A stretch of 64,000 nt of DNA, taken from contig NC_052489.1 in assembly GCF_009730915.1 (NCBI RefSeq), positions 3,933,622 to 3,997,621 on the forward strand, given 5' to 3'. The notes beneath the pieces were generated by a model. The model was not told the DNA's origin, ran no database searches, and worked only from the letters and a program-made list of their open reading frames with translations. Source of the DNA: Dioscorea cayenensis subsp. rotundata. Its lineage: Eukaryota; Streptophyta; Magnoliopsida; Dioscoreales; Dioscoreaceae. The position numbers and the translations under genes were made by a program. Each line of letters starts with the position of its first letter. Positions within the stretch are counted from its first letter, which is position 1. Below are positions 1 through 9,444 of this stretch, in pieces.

Positions 1-1260
1 ATTGCTTGCAATGAAGATGGTGGCTTGATTATCACACAACATCTGCATAGGTATCGTGATGAGGAATCCTACTCAGATAGAAGAGACTGCACCCAAATCA
101 TCTTACAAGCTGTCTGTGCCATTGATTTGTACTCTGTTTTGGTACTCGATTTTGAAACCACATTTTGCTTCTTGCTTCGCCAAGTAACCAAGTTTCCACC
201 AACATACGTACAGAAACCCGATGTAGACTTTGTCTCTTCTATCGCCAGCATAACCCGAGTCAAAATAGGTTGCAATGTCTAGGTGACCATGATTCTTGTA
301 TAGAAGACCTTTGTTGGGAACTCCTTTAACATATGCAAGCACCCTCAGAGCACCTTGCCAGTGAACTTCTCGTGGCTCATGCATAAACTGACTCAAGAGT
401 CCAACTGCGTAAGATATATCAAGACAAGTAACTGTTAGATAAATAAGTTAGCCAATCAAACGTCTGTATTGACCTGGATCTTTGAGAGATGGGGAAGATG
501 TCTCCCAGAAGGACGGTGACTGCTCAATAGGTGTATTCTCTAGTTTACAACCCAATAAACCAGTCTCCTCAAGTAAGTCCAACGCATTCTTCCGCTGTGA
601 AAGCGTCATTTTTCCTTTGGCATATGCAAACTCAATACCAAGGAAGTATTTAGGTCGTCCTATGTCTCGTGTAACGAAATGCTTCATTAAATGCTCCTTA
701 GTTTTCTGAATGCCCTGATGATTGCTACCCGTCAACAAGATGCCATCGACATATACCGCAACTACAACACATCCAGATGAAGTGTTCTTATTGAACACAG
801 AGTGATCCACATTGCACATGCAAAAACCATCTGCAACTGCAATTACGCAACTTTTCAAACCATGCACGAGGACTCTATTTCAGACCATAGATCGCTTTCT
901 TGAGCTGGCAAACTAGATTCTCCCCCTGAGCAACATACCCCAGAGGTTGCTCCATAAATACTGTCTCAACTAAGTCTACATAGAGAAAAGCATTCTTTGC
1001 ATCGAGTTGACAGAGTGTCCATGATTGATTCATAGCTACTGATAGTAGAATGCGAATGGAATTCAAACGAGCAACCGGTGAAAAAGTCTCAACATAATCA
1101 ATACCATAAGGCTGAGTAAAACCACAGGCCACCAATCGAGCTTTGTAGCGATCAACTGTGCCATCAGCTTTGTGCTGGACAAAGAAGACCCATCGGCAAG
1201 TGACGACGCTAGCATCAGCAGGGTGAGACACAAGCTCCTATGTACCTCGAGATCTCAAGG
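1..1260 (-). pseudogene. copia A reverse transcriptase and RNase H remnant
   Basis: Three frame-shifted pieces read in order on the minus strand. About 1231-875 holds the RT start ([41 protein letters not shown]). About 867-448 holds the RT palm and connection, with YFLGIEFA. About 396-1 holds RNase H (GFCTYVGGNLVTWRSKKQN, then LCDNQATIFIASN at the edge). The catalytic YVDD box reads YVDG near 735-755, so the second active-site aspartate is gone. With the frameshifts, the polymerase must be dead. The right limit is approximate. Confidence 0.85.
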
Positions 1261-1410
1261 CTTCCATTTCTTCATCCATTGCCTTCTGCCATTGTGGAAG
1301 TAGACGTGCATCCTGGTAGTTTTTGGGGATCAACTCAGCAGACAAGGATAGAGTAAAGGTGCGGAAAGACTAGTGAAGATTATTATAAGAAACAAAAAGT
1401 GAAAGGATGT

Positions 1411-2561
1411 TTAGTACAAGAACAAATATCTTTGCGAAAGGCGGATCGGAAGGGGCGGATCTAGCGGTGATGTATGTTGGCAGTGATGATAAACCTGTCC
1501 AAAACGGCCATCATCTGGATCTACTGGAGGATGCGTCACACTAGGCACAGGCATAGGCGGAGTGACCGAAACAGGTATAGGGAGAATAATATCAGACGAT
1601 ATAGTGAACAATTGGTGAGAACCCGAGTCAGAAAAAAAAGATTAAGACTAAAACATGACATCCATAGACACATAGTACTTCCGATTAGTTTGGTGGTACA
1701 AACGATATCCACGTTGGGTGCGGGAATATCTGACAAAGACACATTTAAGCGCACGCGGGCATAACTTATCCAAACCAAGAGTTTCTTGAACAAAACCAAC
1801 ACAACCGAAAACACGAGAAGACAAGCCAAACATCTCAGTATCAGGTAGAAGAAGATGTAGAGGGACCTTTCCCCTAGGGTTGCAGAAGGCATACGATTAA
1901 CAAGATATACTGTAGTTAACATATTATCAGACCACAATTACCTAGTTAACATTCTAAAGGATTATCAGTACGAAGACATTTGAGAAAATTGGAAAACTGA
2001 TTTTGTACTTCCAAAATAAATGTTTTAAGAACATCAACAATAGATTGACGGTCTTTTAACAAATATACCTATGACACTCGGGAAAAATCATCAACAAACA
2101 CAACATAGTAATGATGACCGGAAATAGATGCAACTCTAGAAGATCTCCAAACATCACAATGAACTAGATCAAATGACGACTGACTAGACACTAAAGTAGA
2201 ACGTTTAAAGGTAGCACGATGATGCTTACCCAACTGACACGACTCACATTGAAATCCCACTGAAGACAACTAAGAGAAGGATGACACAATCTACAGTTCC
2301 ATACGAGTGATAACTCGATGTCCGAAATAGAAGCTGCCAAACCACAAGGAATATCATCACGCACCAACGTATACACGCTGTCACCACGGTTACGCCATAA
2401 ACCAATCCTTTTCCCGTCCGCAGATCCTGAAAAGTGCAGTGAAAATGGAAAAAAGTAACACTATAATTCAACTGTTTAGTGATCGCAAGAACAAATAGCA
2501 AGTTGACAGGAAATTCAGGTACAAAAAAAACATTAGTTAGTTTAAGCTGAAAGGAAGCCTG
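1411..2561 (-). pseudogene. copia A integrase and GAG-pre-integrase remnant
   Basis: On the minus strand, about 2561-2244 encodes the start of the pre-integrase region (LTNVFFVPEFPVNLL). About 2269-2069 encodes the zinc-binding tail CESCQLGKHH and the integrase core start FDLVHCDVW...YYVVFVDDFSR. About 1937-1648 encodes core pieces including YLVNRMPSA and the typical copia stretch RVFGCVGFVQETLGLDKLCPR. Pieces lie in different frames with stops between them. The order matches the RT piece downstream and the protease piece upstream, so they belong to one element. The region 1233-1410 between RT and integrase is proline-rich linker remnant. Confidence 0.8.
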
Positions 2562-2690
2562 TGATAGAAGATGATAGAAGAAGTGTATGCCAGCCCAAGG
2601 CATGTATGACCCCTTTAGGTCTTACTTATAGGGGCAAACAATACAATACAAGTATATAACATAGGTATATACTCCTGTACACATCTAACA
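2562..2690 (-). repeat. 3' LTR of nested TRIM-like element
   Basis: 129 bp; minus strand begins TGTTAGATGTGTACAGG and ends CATCTTCTATCA. Apart from a 4-bp gap it is the same as the copy at 3815-3939. Confidence 0.85.
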
Positions 2691-2700
2691 CCCCCCTCAA
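2691..2700 (-). promoter_or_regulatory. polypurine tract of TRIM-like element
   Basis: Reads TTGAGGGGGG on the minus strand, directly before the 3' LTR. The codons upstream resemble the last residues of copia pol, as in the element at 55.4 kb. It would be the plus-strand primer for reverse transcription. Confidence 0.75.
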
Positions 2701-2767
2701 ATTCAAGACGGATCGTACGACTTGAGTTTGGATAACATGAAGAGAGTGAAGACGACAGCACCAAGAG

Positions 2768-2995
2768 AGACTGGCCAGCTGTGTCACAGAAGAAAGGGGA
2801 ACAACAGACTGGTGGCGCAGGTGCACGACTGACGGGCGGCGTCACAGGAAGAGAAAAAAGAAGGGGACGCGGCGGACTGGTGGCAAAGGTGCGCGGCTGA
2901 CGGGCGGCGTCACCGGAAGAGAAAAGAGAAAGGGACGCGGCAAACTGGCGGCGCAAGAGCGCGGCCGACGGGCGACGTCACTAGAGAGGAAGATA
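2768..2995. repeat. 68-bp GC-rich tandem repeat, about 3.4 copies
   Basis: Units start at 2807, 2875 and 2943, exactly 68 bp apart, each with a motif like ACTGGTGGC and GACGGGCGGCGTCAC; a worn earlier unit starts near 2768. It lies inside the TRIM-like element between polypurine tract and primer site. Its GC content contrasts with the AT-rich surroundings. Confidence 0.8.
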
Positions 2996-3801
2996 CGTTG
3001 GGTGCTAGTGCTCAATTATAGAAGTACTGTATAAGCATCGTCACAACGGGGACAGTTCATCGTCACTAAGATTAAGAGAAAATATTTATATTAAGATAGA
3101 CCCCACCATATTTGTCTGTTTGGGCTGGAAATGGCTAGATTCTAAATATTTGAAGTCTTGAGATGATTGTGGCGGACCCCACTAAATTTGTTGTCATGTG
3201 TTTGAAATGGCTGGAATCTAGGGATGGGATGGATTGGCGGACCCTAGCAGGTTTGGCACTATCTTGTTTGGAAAAATTCTGCAGACAGAGTAACCCACCA
3301 TTTTGTCAGCTTGTGTTTGTGGGATTTGAATGGAAGATGCTGCAGGCAGGATTTTAGGAAACTTATGAGAAAAAGGATGAAGCTTGTCGGGTTGGCTGGA
3401 GGATGGTGGCAGGGTGGTGGCGGTTGATTTTTTATTTTTTGTTTTTTTTGTTGATAAATTCAGTGAGATAGCCGGGTGGATGAAAATGGGAGGGGGAGCG
3501 ACACATGGTGCGGGTGGGGCGAGAACATGTGGCACGGCCAGCCGAGAGGAGCAACGCACAACGTGGATGTGGCGGCGTGAGGCGCGAAGCCGCGGGTGCG
3601 TTGAGAGGCGAGGGTGAATGAGTGCGTCGGCGGTAGATCTCCTCGAGATGGCGGGCTTCCGCGTCGGAAAATAGGCAAAACTGGCGAAAATCTGGCGAAA
3701 CTCATAAACCGGACGGAATTCCGGCAAAGAATCCAGCGTAGAAGTTGAACGTGTGGTGGGTATGGGGGTTGGTGGAGGCAGGGGTAGGAAAAAAAAACAA
3801 G
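2996..3801 (-). other. non-coding internal region of TRIM-like element, possibly captured DNA
   Basis: A GC-rich stretch at 3460-3730 is open on the minus strand for 169 codons (3218-3727), but the product has no recognisable domain and is proline/serine-rich low complexity. Two worn copies of a short unit (near 3105-3150 and 3175-3222, both with a GAAATGGCT core) lie beside it. The base composition suggests captured host sequence, possibly promoter or 5' exon DNA. I infer this and could not identify a donor. Confidence 0.4.
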
Positions 3802-3814
3802 CTCTCTGATATCA
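3802..3814 (-). promoter_or_regulatory. primer-binding site of TRIM-like element
   Basis: The minus strand reads TGATATCAGAGAG directly after the 5' LTR, close to the plant initiator-Met tRNA primer site TGGTATCAGAGC. Confidence 0.75.
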
Positions 3815-3939
3815 TGATAGAAGATGATAGAAGAAGTGTATGCCAGCCCAAGGCATGTATGACCCCTTTAGGTCTTACTTATAGGGGCAAACAATACAAT
3901 ACAAGTATATAACATAGGTATATACTCCTGTACACAACA
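3815..3939 (-). repeat. 5' LTR of nested TRIM-like element
   Basis: 125 bp, same as 2562-2690 except for four missing bases near the outer end. That end may be slightly truncated, which would explain the absent target-site duplication. Confidence 0.85.
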
Positions 3940-4864
3940 TATACATACATATATATATCTATTAGCCTGCACAACTCCTCCGTACACTAAGCAAGATCGT
4001 CCATTGGCAATTGCCACAGAACGAAAAACAAATGGAGAAAGATTTTGAAAAAAAGATTTTGTACTTGTCATAAGAGAGGAGTAGGGCTGTAAACGAGCCC
4101 AGCCGAGTCGAGTATCACTAAGCTCGAGCTGGGCTCGAATACATTTTTCGAAGGCTCGTGCTCGTTTGAGCCATTTTTTTTTGTGCTCGAGTTCGGCTCG
4201 CTAAAAATCTCAAGTAGCTCGAGCTCGGCTCGTTTAAGCTCGAGTTAAGATAATATATGTATAATGTAAGCAATTTAATATTGTTATATAATTATAAATT
4301 TTTATAATTAATATCTAAATAATTTAATATTATATATATAAGCTCGTTTAGGCTCGCGAGCCTCACGAGTTGAGTATGTTTTGGCTCGAGTTCGGCTCGA
4401 TAACGTAAACGAGAAGCTCGAGCTCAGCTCGGCTCGTGATAAATTCGAACAGTGACCGAGCCGATCTCGAGTAGCTCACGAGTAGCTTGGCTCATTTACA
4501 CCCCTAGAGAGGAGGCCCCGGAGTCAATAATCCAGGAGTTGTCCCTAGAAGCAAGAAAGACATTACCTGAGGAAATAGGATAAGAGACTATGGCATGAGA
4601 AACTGTGCCCTGTAACTTATGGAACCGCGCAAAGTCAGCCTGAGAGATAGTAACTAATTGTTCAGCACCAGAAGTAGGTGACGGATCGGCCAACTCTGTA
4701 CTAGTATTGACCACTACCGGACGACCGCGCTTATCCCAACAACGATTCTCAGTGTGGCCCGTCCGTCAACAAAAGGTGCACACAAACCTACCCCGAGAAT
4801 CACCACTGACGGCTCCTCGACCACCACGAGAGGAGCCTTTACCACGCCCACGAGACGAAGACAT
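3940..4864 (-). pseudogene. copia A gag knuckle and aspartic protease, split by a hAT MITE
   Basis: On the minus strand a possible start at 4864 opens an RG-rich stretch (SSSRGRGKGSSRGGRG). It is followed by a CX2CX4HX4C knuckle (CTFC, a stop codon in the loop, GHTENRC) near 4730-4790 and by the protease motif IIDSGASS near 4515-4545. A MITE with 8-bp duplications sits right behind the motif. Beyond it, at 4073-3945, the same protease continues (TSTKSFFQNLSPF, VAIANGR). Skipping the MITE and one duplication copy keeps the frame. Most of gag upstream of the knuckle is missing. Confidence 0.8.
4082..4506. mobile_element. hAT-type MITE with 8-bp target duplication
   Basis: A 425-bp element with inverted ends TAGGGCTGTAAACGAGC and (reverse complement) TAGGGGTGTAAATGAGC. 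It is flanked by perfect 8-bp direct repeats GAGAGGAG (4074-4081 and 4507-4514), the size made by hAT transposases. The inner sequence is built of GAGCTCGAGCTCGGCTCG-like motifs around an AT-rich core and has no coding capacity. It interrupts the copia protease. Confidence 0.92.
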
Positions 4865-5070
4865 GACGACGAAGGGACAAATCCTTCAGCAACGAGACAA
4901 GGGCATCACTGGTGAGGGCTAAGGAACATCATCAGGTGCCCGTAGAACAACAGGAACGGCTAGAGATGAGCGGCGGCGGCAGGTTGAAGGCTAGGGTTTG
5001 GAGTGGCAGCGGAGATGGCGGTGGTGGGTTTTGTGTGGCCGCTAGGGTCTAACCCAATGTTCTAGTATCA

Positions 5071-5195
5071 TGTGAAAATAGGAAAAATAAATTTAGATAT
5101 CAATCTAGAAAAGAGTACAAGGATATATATAGAGAAATATTAAGGTTTTGTGGTATGGGTCCAATATGGCCCATTAACTAATCTAAACTCTAACA
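5071..5195 (-). repeat. 5' LTR of copia A
   Basis: The minus strand begins TGTTAGAGTTTAGATTAG and ends TATTTTCACA, 125 bp. It is followed by TGATACTAGAA, a worn initiator-Met primer site, at about 5060-5070. The partner LTR is off the window. Confidence 0.7.
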
Positions 5196-5214
5196 AAAGT
5201 CATACAAAGATTTA

Positions 5215-6240
5215 TCATAGTGCTCAACCTTCTTTCATGTCATAGAATTCAGATATTATTGAATCTGTTTCAATTTTCTTAGCAATTGTTCTCTCAATAT
5301 AAACAATCAAGCAATTTGCTAGGTACTCATCATTGACAATTAAATTTGCAACGTTAATAACCTAGCAACTCTCAATTGATCATGCCTTGGAGAAATGTTG
5401 ATAATATTGACAATAGATGTCAATTTTGAAAAATATTAATGAACATGGCTCACTTCTCTAGCTGCTGCCAATGCTAATTGTAAATGGGATGCAAGACAAT
5501 GGATATAATACGCATGGGGGAATGCCTTCAAAATCAAGGCTTCCACTCCATTCCATTCACCATGCATGTCGCGTGCTCCATCATATCCTTGACTTCAAAT
5601 ATTCTAAATATTGAGGTTACAACGAAAAAGTAAAACTTGCATCACCAATTTCTTAACAATTTTGGCCCATATTTTTCTTGCTAAGATATATAAAATCTCT
5701 TTTTGGGAACTAGGTGATATATAAAATCTCTTTTTGGGAACTAGGTGATATATATTGAGCATTATTAAGAGCATTGTCAAGATCAACATTGGTTACAATT
5801 TGGCATTCTTTTGCATAATTATTATGCATATATAAATTTATTAGAAAGTCTCATGCAACTTTAACAGTAGAAAGTTTTGATAATTGAAAACCAATGTCTT
5901 AGATAACCACATTGTTAATCCATATGATGATTTTTTTTTTATAGGCGATATGCCACTCTCGTAGATGTCATTCTTGATTAGGAAAAACTTTTTCAAAACT
6001 CATTCTTCAAATCAAGAATGGGCTTAACTAATGATCCATCAATATACTTCAACATGTCTTTTCTTTCAAGAAAATTGGTAATCACAGTGTAACCAATATC
6101 TGTTGTTTGGAACCATCTGAATGAACATCAATTGCTTTAATTTCTTCACAAGACTATCACCAAGAAAAAAGTCCTTCCTAAGAAAGCTGCTACAGGGTCA
6201 AACTGTATGAAGCATTGTCAAATAGCACTTGTGGGGGATT
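5215..6240 (-). pseudogene. TTF-type hAT transposase remnant
   Basis: Minus-strand fragments match plant zinc-finger MYM/TTF-type hAT transposases. NAQYISPSSQKEILYILARK lies near 5770-5700. GYDGARDMHGEWNGVEALIL and YYIHCLASHLQLALAAAREV lie at about 5585-5450. A C-terminal dimerisation piece like NDEYLANCLIVYIERTIAKK, split by frameshifts, lies near 5330-5270. Large parts are deleted and many stops are present. A 33-bp tandem duplication (about 5690-5755) lies inside it. No terminal repeats were found. Family sequence is from memory. Confidence 0.7.
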
Positions 6241-6572
6241 TTCTTACTTTATTTTTGTGATATTCTAATTTTTTTTTTTAATCTGTTTGTCTGCTATTTA
6301 TAATTGGCTCATGGTTTATATTACCAAATGATTACTGCCCTGTTTGCTTGCAAAATTTTAATCAGATAGATGCGCTGACAATAATCATAACTGCTCAAAA
6401 CACTGTGCAATGAGGTGATAATATGTATTTGATTCATGTGATGAACTTTAATTAGATAGATTTTCATAAGCAAATCCTGAAGCATGAAGCATTTTGGCAA
6501 TGTAATACTGGAAAAACTTGATAATTTTATGACGTGCAACCCCCATAAAAAAAATGGCCAACATGCTTCCAG

Positions 6573-9444
6573 GTTCAGCTGTTCAAACTAATGCGGCAGT
6601 TGGAGCACACCACACCTCACTTTGTTCAATGCATCAAACCTAATACTAAGCAGCTTCCTGGCGTTTATGAACATGATCTTGTCTTACAACAGCTTAGATA
6701 TTGTGGCGTATTAGAGGTTGTCAGGATATCAAGATTCGGTTATCCAATGAGAATGATTCATCAGCAATTTGCCAATAGGTAGATCTCTTTTCAGTGTCTT
6801 TGCTTTTGTTGTAATTCTCACACAATGAAAATATGACATTTTGTCATTAACATTCATTACAGATATGGCTTTCTTCTCTTGAAGGATGATGGTTGTCAGG
6901 ATCCACTCAGTGTTTCAGTGGCTATTCTGCATCATTTCAACATTCTTCCTGAGACATATCAAGTTGGGTTCACAAAATTATTTTTCCGAACAGGACAGGT
7001 AATACTCTATTTCCTTCCTTTAGCATGCATACAACATGTTATCTCATGATATTTTGTAACAACAAATTTCTCCCAAGAACAGTTTTTGGCATTTAGTTAT
7101 ATTTTTGCTCAATTGCTCTGGTTATAATTCTTTAAGCGACCAATTTGTTATGTGCTGATATTTTCTACCTCAAGTTGCACTGGTACTTTTTGGAAGCATA
7201 GATGCTTAAATTTTAAATTTTAATCACATTAAGGTACATAGAAGTTATATATATACTTGAGAAAGTGACTATCATTTGTGTTTTCCTATTTTTCCATTTG
7301 TAAACCAAGTTGCCTTGTGAATGGTTGGGTAATCTTATGATTTGCTTGCTATATAGGCTGCTGCTTTGGAGGATATTAGACAGCGCATCATGTGTGGGAA
7401 TCTTGTGGTGCAAAAATATTGCCGTGGTCTTCAAGCACGCCGCTCTTTCAAAGATCTCAAGGATGGAGTTCTAACATTGCAATCATGTAATTCATATGCA
7501 ACTTGTACTAAAGTTGTTTTTGTTATACACACACACACACACATCACTCATACGATTGTTTAGATTAATTGGTTCAAGAACTGACAAAGGAACTGGTTAA
7601 GGTTTTCTTTGGTTACACAAATTTTGACAGGGAAATGTTATAATCCTTCCTGGACCACATAAGAATAGAACCTTTACTCATCAGACTGTCTTTATATTGG
7701 TTTGGGATATGAGTTATTAATTTTTTTCTTTTTGAAACGGCTCTATGTTAAACATTAAATTTTGTGCTATATTAGCTCCTATGTAGAATTTGCTGTTTGC
7801 TTATGCTGGGTTTTAGCAACTATATTGTTTAAGCCATTTAGAAAACACAGTTCATTTTGCTGTTCTTTCCTTCTCAGCCTTCATCGTTGGTTTTTCTTAG
7901 AACCGAACCTTGTTTATTGAGTATTTGATCCATGTGCTTGTCTTTTCAAATTTTCCCACCTCATTTCATTTGTTGCTTCTCCAAAATTCTCATTTGTTTT
8001 CTTCTTGCAGTTATCCGTGGTTGGCTTGCAAGAAAGCATTTTGCAGTCCTTAAAACGGTGGAGATGTCCAGGCTAAATCATATTAATGTGGATCAAGGGC
8101 TGGACAATAACTTACAAGATATAGAGGTACTTTATTCAAACTCTTGTAGGCTTTCCAGAAAAGTTATTTTAAATTATGACTGTTTTACAAGATAGAGAGG
8201 TACTTTATTCAAACTGTGTAGCAATGTTCATTGAAGATAGCATGTTGAAGTCTTACAAAGATAATTCTGCTAAGATTTGAAGTTTTTTGGGAAAAAGGGT
8301 TTCAGAAAAAGGTAACAATGTGTTGTATTAACAGGATTGCCGGAAGGAACAAGTTCAGATGTATCATTCCATTCCAACAGATTTACAAAGGCGGCTCCTC
8401 AAAGCTGAGGCAACACTAAGGCAAAAAGAAGAGGAAAATGTGGAATTGCAACAGCAGCTTCAGGAACGTGAAGTAAGGTGGTCAGAATATGAAAGACAAA
8501 TGAAATCGATGGAAGAGATGTGGCAGAAACAGATATCATTCTTGCAGGTAAATCCTTATACTGGCTTCCTCAAAGTCAATTTAATTTTACTATTGAAAGA
8601 TTTCTTTGATGATGATTGTGTGGTAAATACCAATATGAATGCAGAGCATCCACTTGTTGAAAGCTGCTTAAGTGACTGACACATATTCTTCACATAAATA
8701 GACTGAAGTTCTTCCTAATGAATTATTACATCATGTTGCTTTTAATGAACATCTAGTGTGTTAAGAATAAAAGATATCTTGAATGATTGAACTGGAAGTT
8801 GTTCTGCTGTTTTCTGTATTTCCTGTTGAGTTTTTTTTTATTATTATTATTATCTCTACTATGCCACTGGTAAGTGTGACTGAGGATTCAATGTTGTCCA
8901 TGGTTTACAAGACAGCAAAGAAGTCATACCTTCCTTCATCATTTTCGTAATTTATATGCAGGAAAGCTTAACTGCAGCAAAAAGGAAGCTTGCTGCTGGT
9001 GAAACGACAAATCAATATAAGAAGTTAGATTTACCTCCAAATCGCCACAACTATGACTCTGAAGATGGCATGTCATCTGATGCGCATACACGACGAGGCG
9101 TGCACACACCAGAAGGGACACCAGCCAGAGTTCCTCATGCTGCAACAGCAAAAGATTCTAATGGTACAACAAATGTTATCAGCAACCTTGCAAAGGAGTT
9201 TGAACAACAGAAAAAGGTTTTTGATGATGATGTTGGAGTCCTAGTTGATATAAAATCAGGGCAGTCAGTTTCAGCTGGTAATCCTTATGAAGAATTTCGT
9301 AAATTAAAGGTTTGCTTTACTGCTTGGAAGAGGGATTACAAAGCTCGGCTACGTGAGACTAAGGCATCCCTTCAAAAGATTGGCCATTTCGAGGGGGAAA
9401 AAGCCCGCAGAAAATGGTGGGGCAAGATCGGTGCAAAAACATAA
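6573..9444 (+). CDS. class VIII myosin heavy chain, C-terminal six exons (partial)
   Basis: Exons 6573-6778, 6863-6998, 7357-7486, 8011-8126, 8335-8547 and 8962-9444 have GT-AG borders and join in one frame to 427 residues ending at the TAA at 9442. The first exon encodes the end of the motor (TTPHFVQCIKPNTKQLPG, LRYCGVLEVVRISRFGYP). Next come the converter (YQVGFTKLFFRTGQ), IQ-like helices (VVQKYCRGLQARRSF, IRGWLARKHF), a coiled coil (LQRRLLKAEATLRQKEEEN, KSMEEMWQKQ) and the class VIII tail (LAKEFEQQKKVFDDDV, ending KWWGKIGAKT). Class VIII myosins are actin motors at plasmodesmata, plasma membrane and the division site. About two thirds of the motor is absent here. The 3' splice site before 6573 implies upstream exons, lost or left of the window. 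The IQ region is shorter than in Arabidopsis ATM1 as I remember it. Confidence 0.88.
8112..8215 (+). repeat. short duplication at an exon-intron border
   Basis: The donor region of myosin exon 4 (about 8114-8140, ACAAGATATAGAGGTACTTT) recurs at about 8187-8213 with small changes. This leaves a second decoy donor 75 bp downstream. Confidence 0.5.

Larger units (their letters stand above)
2562..3939 (-). mobile_element. small non-autonomous LTR element (TRIM-like) nested in copia A
   Basis: A 1378-bp unit bounded by two direct repeats that start TG and end CA (2562-2690 and 3815-3939). Read on the minus strand, the upstream LTR is followed at once by an iMet-type primer-binding site, and the downstream LTR is preceded by a polypurine tract. 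The inner 1.1 kb has no gag or pol domain except a few codons of the copia pol end before the polypurine tract. It contains GC-rich DNA with a 68-bp tandem repeat. The LTRs match over about 125 bp apart from a 4-bp gap, so insertion was recent. No target-site duplication is visible (gcctg left, tatac right). Confidence 0.8.
1..5195 (-). mobile_element. Ty1/copia retrotransposon A, decayed, 3' end off window
   Basis: Read on the minus strand this is one copia element: 5' LTR (5071-5195), a degenerate iMet-type primer-binding site just inside it, a CCHC zinc knuckle, protease, GAG-pre-integrase, integrase, reverse transcriptase and RNase H in Ty1/copia order. RNase H runs off the left edge, so the 3' LTR is outside. 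The frame is broken by stops and frameshifts and by two later insertions (2562-3939 and 4082-4506). Little gag coding is left between the primer site and the knuckle. It is not autonomous. If the myosin gene at 6573 continues left of the window, this element sits in one of its introns. Confidence 0.9.

Noticed and set aside
3218..3727. 169-codon minus-strand frame in the TRIM-like element
   Set aside because: Not called as a gene: proline/serine-rich, GC-driven, no recognised domain; kept only as possible captured DNA.
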